Of a stretch of 64,000 nucleotides of DNA, positions 1-8,427 are shown one piece after another. The translations under genes and the position numbers were made by a program. Positions within the stretch are counted from its first letter, which is position 1; each line of letters opens with the position of its first letter. Where the stretch lies: the NCBI RefSeq assembly GCF_025685395.1, contig NZ_JAGSYA010000004.1:744001-808000 (forward strand), in the 5' to 3' direction. The stretch comes from Terriglobus tenax. Lineage in GTDB: Bacteria > Acidobacteriota > Terriglobia > Terriglobales > Acidobacteriaceae. Below the pieces are notes generated by a model. The model worked only from the letters and a program-made list of their open reading frames with translations. It was not told the origin of the DNA and did not search any database.

Positions 1-328
1 GCACCCTGGGGTGAACGCTTACTCTGGAGGCTGCCTGCGTTACGTCCTTCTCGCGAAGCTGTGTGGTCACATCCTCGCCATCCAGCAGAACGCGGTTCCC
101 CCCCTCGGTGGGCTCCAGCGCAATCGCAGTCATCTCCGCCATGGCCGCAAGGGCTGCCTCGTCTTCCAGGGGAAGTCCGAGGCGCAGCGCCTTGAGTGCG
201 GTGGCGCGATACATCGCGCCGCTTTCCAGGTTCAACAGGCCAAAGCGCTTTGCCAGGAAAGCGGCGATCGTGCTTTTTCCAGCTCCGGAAGGTCCATCGA
301 TGGCAACGACGGGCTTACGTACAGCCAT
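1..328 (-). CDS. cmk: Cytidylate kinase, N-terminal part
   Basis: Phosphorylates CMP and dCMP to the diphosphates in the cytosol. The visible 109 residues begin MAVRKPVVAIDGPSGAGKST, with the P-loop GPSGAGKS at residues 11-18, then ESGAMYR (the NMP-binding motif, usually DTGAMYR) and DGEDVT, all typical of Cmk. The C-terminal half lies beyond the left edge. The ATG directly follows the TAA stop of the upstream gene (TAAATG, no gap), so the two are almost certainly co-transcribed and translationally coupled. Confidence 0.93.
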   Translation of the reverse strand, partial: MAVRKPVVAIDGPSGAGKSTIAAFLAKRFGLLNLESGAMYRATALKALRLGLPLEDEAALAAMAEMTAIALEPTEGGNRVLLDGEDVTTQLREKDVTQAASRVSVHPRV

Positions 329-2515
329 TTACTCGCCGCCCTCACGCTTCTTGAACGGCTTGCGGGGTCCGGAAGGCTTGCTGCCAAACTTCTTGGGACC
401 ACCAAAACTACCACCCGGCTTGCTGCCGAACTTCTTCGGGCCACCGAAGCCAGGCTTGCTGCCAAACTTCTTCGGACCAAACGACGGCTTGCGATCTCCG
501 CCGAAGGAAGGCTTACGATCGCCACCAAAGCTGCGACGTTCACCACCACCTTCACCCTCGGTACGGGGACGGAAGGGCTTGCGCTCGCCATCAAATGGCT
601 TCCGGGCAAAAGGCTTGCGGTCGCGGTCGCTGCCAAAGCTGCGACGCTCGCCACCGGCTCCCTCTTCGCGAGGACGGAACGGTTTACGCTCACCATCGAA
701 TGGCTTGCGTACATACGGACGACGCTCACCCCCACCTTCACCCTCGGTACGAGGACGGAAGGGCTTGCGCTCGCCATCGAATGGCTTCCGGGCAAAAGGC
801 TTGCGGTCGCGGTCGCCGCCAAAGCTGCGACGCTCACCGCCACCGGCTCCCTCTTCGCGAGGACGGAACGGTTTACGCTCACCGTCAAACGGCTTGCGTA
901 CATACGGACGACGTTCACCGCCACCCTCACCCTCGGTGCGAGGGCGGAACGGCTTACGCTCACCATCAAACGGTTTGCGAGTATACGGACGACGCTCACC
1001 GCCACCTTCACCCTCGGTACGGGGACGGAAGGGCTTGCGCTCGCCATCAAATGGCTTCCGGGCAAAAGGCTTGCGGTCGCGGTCGCCGCCAAAGCTGCGA
1101 CGCTCGCCACCGGCTCCCTCTTCGCGAGGACGGAACGGTTTACGCTCACCATCGAATGGCTTGCGTACATACGGACGACGCTCACCCCCACCTTCACCCT
1201 CGGTACGAGGACGGAAGGGCTTGCGCTCGCCATCAAATGGCTTCCGGGCAAAAGGCTTGCGGTCGCGGTCGCCGCCAAAGCTGCGACGCTCGCCACCGGC
1301 TCCCTCTTCGCGAGGACGGAACGGCTTACGCTCACCATCGAATGGCTTGCGCACATACGGACGACGTTCACCGCCACCTTCACCCTCGGTACGAGGACGG
1401 AAGGGCTTGCGCTCACCATCGTACGGACGGCGGGCCGGGCGGTCGCCTTCGGCCGCGGGCTTGCGGACAAACGGCTTCTTCTCCGGGTCAAACGGACGGC
1501 GCGTGCGAACCGGCACCTTGCGCTCAAAATCGCCACGGCCTTCGCTGAAGGTCTTCTCGACGCGCTTTTTGCTGCGCTCCAGCAGGGCATCGCGGTTGGG
1601 CTCGGCCTCTCCGACATCGCCCAGGTCCGCTCCAGCGGTTTCCTCTGCGCCTTCGGCACCTTCCTCAACGGCAACAACAATCTCAGGCATCTCCGGCAGT
1701 TCGCCGCGAATATGCAGCAGCGTCTTGCCTTCGAGCACCACTTCGTCAATCTGGCGGGCGGCGTTCAGGCCGCTGACGGCATCGCGCACCTTGGAACGGG
1801 CCACCAGGGGCGACAGAAAAGATTCGATCTCTTCGCGTTCCGCCACCAGAACCGCACTCATGTAGAGCGAAATCATGGCCGAAAGCGCGGTGGGAACACC
1901 GGCGTTTCCGCCCGTCTTGATCTGCTTGGTAAAGCGCGCCGACATCAGCTCCCAGCGGGCTTCCTCGCCCTGCTGCGGAACGGGAACCACACGCAGCATC
2001 GCCCACAGCTCCGCCAGTGCGCGCAGCACAGCAGAATGCGTCAGCTCGCGGCCAAGCTCCGGCAGAAGGTTTGAGGCAGTCTGCGGTCCCTTGGTCTTCA
2101 ACAGGCTCCAGACCTTCAGTGCCAGCGGAGAAAGCGTCTGCGGGTCCGGAGCGACCTTCCAGTTCTTATCGCCGCGCAGCGTGTACACATACGGCAGAGC
2201 GGCGGGGCTGACGATAAAGTCGGGTGTCTCGCCCGGGGCGGCTCCGCCCATCAACAGCAGGGGAACGGCTGCGCCTTCGCGCACCAGGCGGCCCAGCGTG
2301 TCCTTTGCCAGTTCAACTTCCGCAAGTCCGGGTTCTGCAACTCCGGTAACGGCTGAAACAAAGACGGGGGCAAGCGTGGTAAGCTGCGTCTTCGGGGTCC
2401 ACAGGACGAGTCCCATGCGGTCTACCCACGCATGTGCGTCCTCTAAAGTAAGTAGCGCGTTTCCGTCCAGCCCAAAGGCGCGACGCCGCGCAAGATCTAA
2501 TTGCTCTCGTGTCAT
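329..2515 (-). CDS. AlkZ-related winged-helix-like protein with long basic tandem-repeat tail
   Basis: This 728-residue protein has three parts. Residues 1 to about 290 are globular, starting MTREQLDLARRRAFGLDG and continuing TLEDAHAWVDRMGLVLW, which resembles the AlkZ-related winged-helix family; I infer a nucleic-acid role, not a proven glycosylase. Next comes an acidic linker. From about residue 360 the chain is Arg/Lys/Gly-rich repeats: ten copies of DGERKPFRPR in alternating 27- and 35-residue units (EGEGGGERRPYVR and EEGAGGERRSFGGDRDRKPFAR types), followed by three GPKKFGSKPG-like units and a basic end. Such tails usually bind RNA or other polyanions. The repeats keep most other reading frames open, so long antisense ORFs here are artefacts. 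The stop abuts cmk. Confidence 0.75.
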   Translation of the reverse strand: MTREQLDLARRRAFGLDGNALLTLEDAHAWVDRMGLVLWTPKTQLTTLAPVFVSAVTGVAEPGLAEVELAKDTLGRLVREGAAVPLLLMGGAAPGETPDFIVSPAALPYVYTLRGDKNWKVAPDPQTLSPLALKVWSLLKTKGPQTASNLLPELGRELTHSAVLRALAELWAMLRVVPVPQQGEEARWELMSARFTKQIKTGGNAGVPTALSAMISLYMSAVLVAEREEIESFLSPLVARSKVRDAVSGLNAARQIDEVVLEGKTLLHIRGELPEMPEIVVAVEEGAEGAEETAGADLGDVGEAEPNRDALLERSKKRVEKTFSEGRGDFERKVPVRTRRPFDPEKKPFVRKPAAEGDRPARRPYDGERKPFRPRTEGEGGGERRPYVRKPFDGERKPFRPREEGAGGERRSFGGDRDRKPFARKPFDGERKPFRPRTEGEGGGERRPYVRKPFDGERKPFRPREEGAGGERRSFGGDRDRKPFARKPFDGERKPFRPRTEGEGGGERRPYTRKPFDGERKPFRPRTEGEGGGERRPYVRKPFDGERKPFRPREEGAGGGERRSFGGDRDRKPFARKPFDGERKPFRPRTEGEGGGERRPYVRKPFDGERKPFRPREEGAGGERRSFGSDRDRKPFARKPFDGERKPFRPRTEGEGGGERRSFGGDRKPSFGGDRKPSFGPKKFGSKPGFGGPKKFGSKPGGSFGGPKKFGSKPSGPRKPFKKREGGE
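490..1440 (-). repeat. In-gene tandem repeat, ten DGERKPFRPR units
   Basis: Near-identical DNA units encode the tail of the AlkZ-related protein. Short (81 bp) and long (105 bp) units mostly alternate to give a period of about 186 bp; one long unit is missing after the third short unit. Small differences (PYVR or PYTR, GAGG or GAGGG, FGGD or FGSD) show that the units are old enough to diverge slightly but are still homogenised. Recombination and length variation between strains are likely. Confidence 0.9.
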
Positions 2516-2594
2516 AACCTTTTAAGTTTATCGGCATTTGCGCGCGCGTGCCGCCCGCGTGAACTTTATCCGTGGGTCGACGTACAACGAAGGT

Positions 2595-3056
2595 ATGAAG
2601 AACGCCCTCGCCCTGCTCGCCGTTCTGTTCATCACATCCGCGGTCCACGCCCAGTCCTCCACGGAAACAACCCTCTACAAAACCGTCGCCGCGCTGGATC
2701 AAAAGCTGTTTCACGCCTACAACACCTGCGACCTGAAGACACTGGACGTCATGGTCGCCGACGACCTGGAGTTCTACCACGACCAGACCGGCCTGGCCGT
2801 GGGCAAACAGCCCTTTCTGGAAGCCATCAGGAACAACATCTGCGGCAAGGTCACCCGCGAACTGGTCTCCGCCTCGCTCGAGGTCCACCCGCTGAAGACC
2901 TACGGCGCGGTCGAGATCGGCGTCCACCGCTTCCTGCACCCCAACGATCCCACCAACCCTCCCGGAGAAGGCAAGTTCGTGATGCTCTGGCAGCAGAAGG
3001 GGGATGTGTGGAAACTGACGCGCGTGATCAGCTACGACCACGGACAGGCTAAATAA
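2595..3056 (+). CDS. Secreted NTF2-like (SnoaL/DUF4440-type) protein
   Basis: The 153-residue protein starts with a signal peptide, MKNALALLAVLFITSAVHAQ, with likely cleavage after AHA. The rest (LYKTVAALDQKLFHAYNTCD, VADDLEFYHDQTGLAVGK, then KGDVWKLTRVISYDH at the end) has the usual pattern of DUF4440/SnoaL-like NTF2 folds, which are small cone-shaped domains that bind or turn over small molecules. An in-frame upstream ATG at 2538 would put 19 residues before the signal peptide; the start at 2595 is preceded by GAAGG and is preferred. It is single-gene, divergent from the AlkZ-related gene. The substrate is unknown. Confidence 0.8.
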   Translation: MKNALALLAVLFITSAVHAQSSTETTLYKTVAALDQKLFHAYNTCDLKTLDVMVADDLEFYHDQTGLAVGKQPFLEAIRNNICGKVTRELVSASLEVHPLKTYGAVEIGVHRFLHPNDPTNPPGEGKFVMLWQQKGDVWKLTRVISYDHGQAK

Positions 3057-3073
3057 CCGCACATACGATTTAC

Positions 3074-3123
3074 TCTGACCTCTCGACCGGAGTGCGTAGC
3101 ACGGAGCGGAGAGACCTGCATTT
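3074..3123 (+). repeat. Dispersed intergenic repeat, copy 1
   Basis: The stretch contains CTCTCGACCGGAG and then GGAGCGGAGAGACCTGCATTT. Related sequence occurs at about 19970, 25506 and 35894. It fills the gap between the NTF2-like gene and the convergent mutL. Confidence 0.75.
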
Positions 3124-3139
3124 CTTCAACCAACGCCAC

Positions 3140-5095
3140 CTAAATCCGGTTGAAGGCCTTCTGAATCTCTTTCAGCGAATAACGCAGTGCGATCGGCCTG
3201 CCATGAGGACAGCTCGTCGGGTGCTGCGTTCTCGCTAACTCCGTAATCAGCCAGTCGATCTTCGCCGGCTCCAGTGGCATGTTGATCTTGATGGCCGCGT
3301 GGCACGCAATCGACGCCGCAATGCGGATGCGCCGGGCCTCCGCATTCTCTGCCTGCCCCGTGCGGTCATCTGCCAGCACCTCGTCCAGCAGGTGTTCCAG
3401 CTCCTTGCCCTCCAGCCCCACCGGGGCCGACTTCACCGCCAGCGTGCGCGGCCCAAACGGCTCCGCCTCAAAGCCATTCCGGTCCAGCTCATCCGCAATG
3501 TTGGCAAAGGCCAGCATCTGGGCGGGTTGCAGATCCACCAGTAGTGGCATCAGCAGGCGCTGGCGCTGCACAGACTCCGTCTTCCGTTCCCGCAGAATCT
3601 TCTCAAACAGCACCCGCTCATGGGCTACGTGCTGGTCAATAATCCAAAGCCCGTCTTCATTCACCGCCAGGATGAAGGAGTTCCGCAGCTGCCCCAGAGG
3701 GCGCAGCGTGCTGAGCGAGTGCAGCGTCTCCGGCCGGTCTTCCTCCTCGACGGCAAGCGTGGAACAGGAGTGCTTCCCCGTCGCGCGGCGGTCCGCTCCG
3801 TCCAGGTACTCCGGCTCCTCGGCAGGCCGCGTCGTCTCCGGAAAGGCAATCCTCTGCTCGGTCGCCAGGAACGGGTCTGGCTGCAAGGAGAACGCCGCGG
3901 TATCGCCAGCCATCGGCTGCCCCTCGGACTCCGGCATTCCCTCCGGTGCGCCGGGCAGCGGGCTCACATCGATGCGCAGCGACTCACTGGCCAGTGGCGA
4001 GTCCGTCAGGGCGGTGGCAAAACTCATGACCGGACGAGCCGCCATCAGTGCCGTCCGCACCGAGTCCCGCAGGAAGTCATGCACGATCGACTGCTGCCGG
4101 AAGCGCACCTCCGTCTTGGCCGGATGCACATTCACATCCACCTCCGCAGGCGGCATCTCCAGGAACAGAAGCACCACCGGATAGCTGGTCGGCGGAATGA
4201 TGTTGCGATACGCCTCGCCCAGCGCGTGCAGCACCAGCCGGTCACGAATCAGGCGTCCATTCACAAAAACGTAGATCGAGTTCCGGTTGAGCTTTTGCAG
4301 CTCCGGCTTTGAAATAAAACCACTTATGCGCATCGCTCCAGGCTCTGGGGGCTCATAGTGCTCGTCCCTCTTCCAGGGCGGCGGCTCCGGGATTCCCGTC
4401 CGTGCGAAGTCAGTTTCAGCTGTCACCGGGATCATCTGGTCCACGGTTTCGCGGCCGAAGATCTGGAACATGCGATCGGCGGCGCTGGTAACCGCAGGCG
4501 CGACCAGCAGCGCATGCGTGGCCGAGTGCAGCTCAAAGTGCCTCGTTGGATTCGCCAGCGCGTAGTGCGTCACCAGGGCGGCTACATGCTGCAGCTCGGT
4601 CGATTCGCTGCGCAGGAACTTGCGGCGCGCGGGGGTATTGAAGAACAGGTCGCGGATGGTGATCGTGGTACCGGCCGGGCGTCCCATCTCCTCGACGCGC
4701 ACCATCTTGCCGCCTGCGATCTCGACCAGTGTTCCGGCCTCATCTTCCGGAGCTCGTGTCTCCAGCAGAAGACGCGAGACGGAGGCGATGGACGGCAGAG
4801 CCTCCCCGCGAAAGCCGAGAGTGGCAATCTGCAGCAGGTCATCGGAGCTGCGCAACTTGGAAGTAGCATGACGTTCGAAGGCCAGAAGGGCGTCATCACG
4901 GCCCATACCGTGGCCGTCATCGGCAATACGGATCAGCTTGCGTCCGCCGCCTTCCACCTCAATGCGGATACGGGTCGCACCGGCGTCAAGCGAGTTCTCC
5001 AGCAGCTCCTTCACCACGGAGGCTGGACGCTCCACCACCTCGCCGGCGGCGATCTGGTTCGCTACCTGGTCAGACAAAACACGGATACGGCCCAT
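3140..5095 (-). CDS. mutL: DNA mismatch repair protein MutL, endonuclease type
   Basis: MutL couples MutS mismatch recognition to strand incision. The 651 residues start MGRIRVLSDQVANQIAAGEV. The GHKL ATPase motifs are complete: VVKELLENSLDAGATRI, DDGHGM and ATSKL...TLGFRGEALPSIASVS. The C-terminal half has the nuclease metal-site motifs, DQHVAHERVLFE near residue 487 (consensus DQHA-x2-E-x4-E, here with V for A), ACHAAIK and CPHGRP near residue 628. This marks a nicking MutL as in bacteria lacking MutH. mutS is not in the window. A Pro/Glu-rich linker of about 100 residues separates the halves. Confidence 0.97.
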   Translation of the reverse strand: MGRIRVLSDQVANQIAAGEVVERPASVVKELLENSLDAGATRIRIEVEGGGRKLIRIADDGHGMGRDDALLAFERHATSKLRSSDDLLQIATLGFRGEALPSIASVSRLLLETRAPEDEAGTLVEIAGGKMVRVEEMGRPAGTTITIRDLFFNTPARRKFLRSESTELQHVAALVTHYALANPTRHFELHSATHALLVAPAVTSAADRMFQIFGRETVDQMIPVTAETDFARTGIPEPPPWKRDEHYEPPEPGAMRISGFISKPELQKLNRNSIYVFVNGRLIRDRLVLHALGEAYRNIIPPTSYPVVLLFLEMPPAEVDVNVHPAKTEVRFRQQSIVHDFLRDSVRTALMAARPVMSFATALTDSPLASESLRIDVSPLPGAPEGMPESEGQPMAGDTAAFSLQPDPFLATEQRIAFPETTRPAEEPEYLDGADRRATGKHSCSTLAVEEEDRPETLHSLSTLRPLGQLRNSFILAVNEDGLWIIDQHVAHERVLFEKILRERKTESVQRQRLLMPLLVDLQPAQMLAFANIADELDRNGFEAEPFGPRTLAVKSAPVGLEGKELEHLLDEVLADDRTGQAENAEARRIRIAASIACHAAIKINMPLEPAKIDWLITELARTQHPTSCPHGRPIALRYSLKEIQKAFNRI

Positions 5096-5148
5096 CCGGC
5101 TATTTTAGGGGGATTTCGAGATGAGGAAAGCCGGGCTTAAAACGCAAA

Positions 5149-5178
5149 GGCCCGCATCCGGCAAAGCGGATGCGGGCC
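5149..5178 (-). terminator. Rho-independent terminator after the 32-residue peptide gene
   Basis: A perfect 12-bp stem (GGCCCGCATCCG / CGGATGCGGGCC) with a 6-nt loop. Read on the minus strand it is followed by TTTGCGTTTT. It lies 12 bp past the stop of the small gene and so closes the pyk-side transcript before mutL. Confidence 0.85.
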
Positions 5179-5190
5179 ACGCGGTGAACT

Positions 5191-5289
5191 CTACTTGAAG
5201 TTGCCGCAGAGGATGGCGAAGGTGATGCCGAAGAGGATGAGGAAAATCTGCCAGTTACGGTCGATCCAGCTGTTCTGTTGCTGCGACAT
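5191..5289 (-). CDS. 32-residue single-pass membrane peptide
   Basis: An ATG preceded by AAGGAG at 11-nt spacing opens a 32-codon frame ending in TAG. The product begins MSQQQNSWIDRNWQIF, has a hydrophobic segment at about residues 13-29 (ending ITFAILCG) and ends NFK. The strong ribosome site, a clean membrane segment and a terminator 12 bp after the stop support a real gene. It sits 57 bp downstream of pyk on the same strand. Function is unknown; other single-pass peptides of this size modulate membrane complexes, but nothing here says which. Confidence 0.7.
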   Translation of the reverse strand: MSQQQNSWIDRNWQIFLILFGITFAILCGNFK

Positions 5290-5309
5290 GTGCGTGCAAT
5301 CTCCTTAAG

Positions 5310-5332
5310 GCCATCGTAAATGCCACGATGGC
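5310..5332 (-). other. Hairpin between pyk and the membrane-peptide gene
   Basis: An 8-bp stem GCCATCGT / ACGATGGC with a 7-nt loop lies 14 nt after the pyk stop and just before the AAGGAG of the small gene. It has no U-tract, so it is more likely an RNA-stability or processing element than a terminator. Confidence 0.45.
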
Positions 5333-5346
5333 GGTCTGCGAAGTGG

Positions 5347-6927
5347 TTACTTCTTCTTGCCCTTGGTCTTCGTCGAGGTCTTGGACTTCACCTTGGACGC
5401 GGACTTGGTTTTCACGGCGGACTTGGACTTCGTCTTGTCCTTGCCTGCCTTCTTCTTCACAAAATCGTAGTCCTGGTCGCCAACCATATGCAGGCGCATA
5501 AAGTTGGTGCCGCCGGACTTGGTGCGGGTTCCGGCAACGATGCCGAGGATCTGGCGGTTCTGCACATAACCTGCATCGCGCAGAATTTCATCGGCCATGG
5601 TCACCAGCAGGTCAGTGTCCAGGAACCGCTTGCAGGCCACCGGCGTGGTGCCCCACAGCAGCATGGCGCGGTTGATGACGGCCGGGTCAGGCGAGAGCAG
5701 GTAAATCGGCGTCTCCGGACGGAACTTCGACAGCAGGCGGCCCGAGTAACCGCTCTCGGTGAAGATGGCAATGGCGGACAGGTCCAGGTCCTGCGCAGCC
5801 AGCGCCATGCACTCGCAGATGGTCTCCGGTACGGAGAGCGCTCCACGGCGCGGCTGGCGAACCTTGGGAGCCGGATTGTTGCGGATCTGGTACTCTGTCT
5901 CGGCAACGATCTTGGCCATCATGGCCACGGCGTTCACCGGATACTTGCCGTTCGCCGTCTCGGCGGAGAGCATCACGGCGTCCGTGCCGTCATACACGGC
6001 ATTCGCAACGTCGCTGGCCTCGGCGCGGGTGGGGCGCGGGTTCTCGATCATCGACTCCAGCATCTGCGTCGCCGTGATTACCGGCTTGCGGAACTCCGCC
6101 GCCTTCGTGATGATGTGCTTCTGGATGGCCGGAACCTTCTCGGGTGGCACTTCGACACCCAGGTCACCACGCGCGACCATGATGCCGTCGGCCACTTCCA
6201 GGATCGAGTCCAGGTGTTCAATCGCCTGCGGCTTTTCGAGCTTGGCAATGATCCAGGCATCGGACTTCAGGGCATCCAGGCGGCCCTTCACGTGGCGAAC
6301 ATCGTCCGCGGTGCGCACAAAGGAGACGGCGATGGTATCCACGCCCTCGCCGATGGCGAACTCCAGGTCTTCCTCGTCCTTCTCCGTCAGCGAAGGAACC
6401 TTGACCGGGATACCCGGCAGGTTGATGCCCTTGTTCTCACCCAGCATGCCGCCGTTGACGATGTCGCAGACCACGGCCGAGCCCTTCACATCGCGGACCA
6501 GCAGCTCAATCAGGCCGTCGCTCAGCAGGATGCGTGCGCCGGGTTCCAGGTTCTCGGCCAGCGTGGTGAAGGTAGTGCCTACGGCGGAGGCGGTGCCTTC
6601 CTTGATCTTCGGATCAATGGTCAGCAGCTTTCCCTGCTCCAGCAGAACGGGCTTGCCGCCCTTCAGCTTGCCGGTACGGATCTTCGGACCCTGCAGATCG
6701 GCAAGAATGCAGATCGGCTTCTTCTCCTGAGCGGCGACTTTACGCACCATGCGGATCAGTTCCGCCTTCTGCGCATGCGAGCCGTGCGAGAAGTTCAGGC
6801 GGGCAACATCAAGGCCAGCGCGGACCAGTTGTCCGAAGACGAGCTCATCGCTCGATGTAGGCCCCAGTGTTCCGACGATCTTAGCGCGGCGCGTGCCGCT
6901 CTCTCCCAGGCTCAAACCATTCAGCAT
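5347..6927 (-). CDS. pyk: Pyruvate kinase with Lys-rich C-terminal tail
   Basis: Last step of glycolysis: phosphoenolpyruvate plus ADP gives pyruvate plus ATP. The core is canonical, with RRAKIVGTLGPTSS and RLNFSHGSHAQK near the N-terminus, ILADLQGPKIRTG, the signature IIAKLEKPQAIEHL, then VARGDLGVEVPPEKVPAIQK and PVITATQMLESMI, and the C-terminal allosteric domain. At 526 residues it is longer than usual (about 470-480): the last 40 residues are a Lys/Ser/Thr tail (KSKSAVKTKSASKVKSKTST...). The tail is not part of the enzyme fold. The gene lies upstream of the 32-residue membrane-peptide gene on the same strand. Confidence 0.96.
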   Translation of the reverse strand: MLNGLSLGESGTRRAKIVGTLGPTSSDELVFGQLVRAGLDVARLNFSHGSHAQKAELIRMVRKVAAQEKKPICILADLQGPKIRTGKLKGGKPVLLEQGKLLTIDPKIKEGTASAVGTTFTTLAENLEPGARILLSDGLIELLVRDVKGSAVVCDIVNGGMLGENKGINLPGIPVKVPSLTEKDEEDLEFAIGEGVDTIAVSFVRTADDVRHVKGRLDALKSDAWIIAKLEKPQAIEHLDSILEVADGIMVARGDLGVEVPPEKVPAIQKHIITKAAEFRKPVITATQMLESMIENPRPTRAEASDVANAVYDGTDAVMLSAETANGKYPVNAVAMMAKIVAETEYQIRNNPAPKVRQPRRGALSVPETICECMALAAQDLDLSAIAIFTESGYSGRLLSKFRPETPIYLLSPDPAVINRAMLLWGTTPVACKRFLDTDLLVTMADEILRDAGYVQNRQILGIVAGTRTKSGGTNFMRLHMVGDQDYDFVKKKAGKDKTKSKSAVKTKSASKVKSKTSTKTKGKKK

Positions 6928-7020
6928 GTGTGATTAAGTCCCCTATTTTGTGCGGCAGTACAACAATAGTCCGCAGTCATTCTACAGTCTTTGTCCATAT
7001 AGCTGGTTGGACCACCATCA

Positions 7021-7884
7021 TTATCTGCGGCGAAGTAGACTTCCAGACCTGCGGCGGCTCGTGTGAAGCTGCCGCGCGGCGTTCAATTCCGCTCCAAACA
7101 TCACACTGATGCTGGCCAGATAGAGCCATACCAGCAACGCAATACCCGCGCCCAGGGAGCCATACACACGCGAGTAGTTGGCGTAGTGGGTCACATACCA
7201 CCCAAAGGCCAGCGTGGAGGCAAACCACAACAGCGTGGCAAACAGCGCACCCGGCAGTGTTCGCCGCCACGACACCGAACGTGGTGTACCGAAGTGGTAG
7301 ATAAACGAGACGATGCTGACCGTGCCGGCCAGGGCAATGATCCACCGTGCGGCAGTTGCAACAACGTAGATAAGATCCCGCGAGTAGTAGGGAGAAAGAA
7401 TGTACAGCCACAAAGCGAAATAATGGCCAAAGACCACCAGCACGCTGGCTAAACCAAGCGGAAGTACGGAGATGGGTACGAGGACGAAGGAGATGATGCG
7501 CCGCTTCCAGAAGCCCCACACCCCCTGCGGCAGGTCATAGGCGCGGCGGAAACCTTCCATCAGCGTCAACAGCACACCGGAGGCGCCGGTAAGGCTGACG
7601 ATGGAGGCCCCGATAGGAAGGCTGGCCCCGGCTCTGTCCACATGCGGAAAGTACGAAGCCAGCAGCGCCGTGACCTGCGGCGGAAAGACCCGTACGAAGA
7701 CCAGCGAAAACTGCTGGCGAAAGAGAGACCCATCCGGCATCCGCGCGATGACGGCAGCGGTAACGATCAGCGCCGGGAACAACGCGAAAATGGCAGAGTA
7801 GGCACACCCCTTGGCCGTGCCGAAGACATCGTGATGAAAGCCGTTGCGCGCGGCCAGTCGCAGGTGAGCCCAGAATCGGCGCAT
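7021..7884 (-). CDS. YihY/BrkB family inner-membrane protein
   Basis: The 287-residue polytopic protein has the family pattern: an N-terminal amphipathic region, GCAYSAIFALFPALIVTAAV, an extracytoplasmic loop and several further membrane spans, with YHFGTPRSVSWRRTLPGALFA before the last ones and a basic C-terminus. The family was once called ribonuclease BN, a name now considered wrong; its role (possibly transport or envelope homeostasis) is not settled. A GTG at 7893 is an alternative start, but the ATG at 7884 is closer to family starts. It may share a transcript with the small secreted-protein gene upstream (gap about 40 bp). Confidence 0.85.
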   Translation of the reverse strand: MRRFWAHLRLAARNGFHHDVFGTAKGCAYSAIFALFPALIVTAAVIARMPDGSLFRQQFSLVFVRVFPPQVTALLASYFPHVDRAGASLPIGASIVSLTGASGVLLTLMEGFRRAYDLPQGVWGFWKRRIISFVLVPISVLPLGLASVLVVFGHYFALWLYILSPYYSRDLIYVVATAARWIIALAGTVSIVSFIYHFGTPRSVSWRRTLPGALFATLLWFASTLAFGWYVTHYANYSRVYGSLGAGIALLVWLYLASISVMFGAELNAARQLHTSRRRSGSLLRRR

Positions 7885-7925
7885 GAGTAACACAAGACTA
7901 TCGTGGACAACGGCCGATGGAACGG

Positions 7926-8333
7926 CTATTGCTCCTGCTGGCTATAGCTCTTTTTCACGGCACGGCGAACGATCGTCATGATGTTGGCCGCGCAGACCTC
8001 GGTATCCGTGCACTGGATCCTGGCCGGATTGGAGCGGCGGGAGAGCCATACCAGGCGGACACTCACAGGAAACCTGGCCGACTGCTCCGGAGCTGCGCCC
8101 TGGCGGACCTCCACAACGTAGTACTGCGCGCGGCTGTCGCTGGTATCCACCGCTTCGGTCAGCTCGCTGTCACGGGACAGTGCGTTGTGCAGAGCGCTGT
8201 TCAACTCCATTCCATTGAACTCTTTGCACTCACACACCAGCACGACGGGGTACTGCGTCGTCGAGGACGTCTGCGATCCGGCACTCACAAGGCAGCCCAG
8301 GCTTACACAGAGCGCCGCCAGCATTCGTTTCAT
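7926..8333 (-). CDS. Secreted protein of unknown function, 135 residues
   Basis: It begins MKRMLAALCVSLGCLVSAGS, a signal peptide with a possible lipobox-like LGC, so it is exported and perhaps lipidated. The mature part has four cysteines (VLVCECKEF and IQCTDTEVCAAN), suggesting two disulfides outside the cytoplasm. I do not recognise a family. It ends 41 bp before the YihY-type gene on the same strand. Confidence 0.6.
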   Translation of the reverse strand: MKRMLAALCVSLGCLVSAGSQTSSTTQYPVVLVCECKEFNGMELNSALHNALSRDSELTEAVDTSDSRAQYYVVEVRQGAAPEQSARFPVSVRLVWLSRRSNPARIQCTDTEVCAANIMTIVRRAVKKSYSQQEQ

Positions 8334-8427
8334 GGATACTCCCGGTTACACATCAAATTTCTGAACGGAACGACCGTATGCGCGTCCTGTCCGTTGAGGG
8401 ACGCTGTTGTTTGATATCACCGTTCCC

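Noticed and set aside
490-1440. Repeats that could look like a CRISPR array.
   Set aside because: The period is about 186 bp, the units are coding and in frame, and there are no unique spacers or cas genes.
11-2074. Long open frames on the plus strand and in other minus frames across 11-2074, including a 687-residue one.
   Set aside because: They are made of the same DNA repeats that encode the AlkZ-related tail and of cmk antisense sequence; they give low-complexity protein with no domain.
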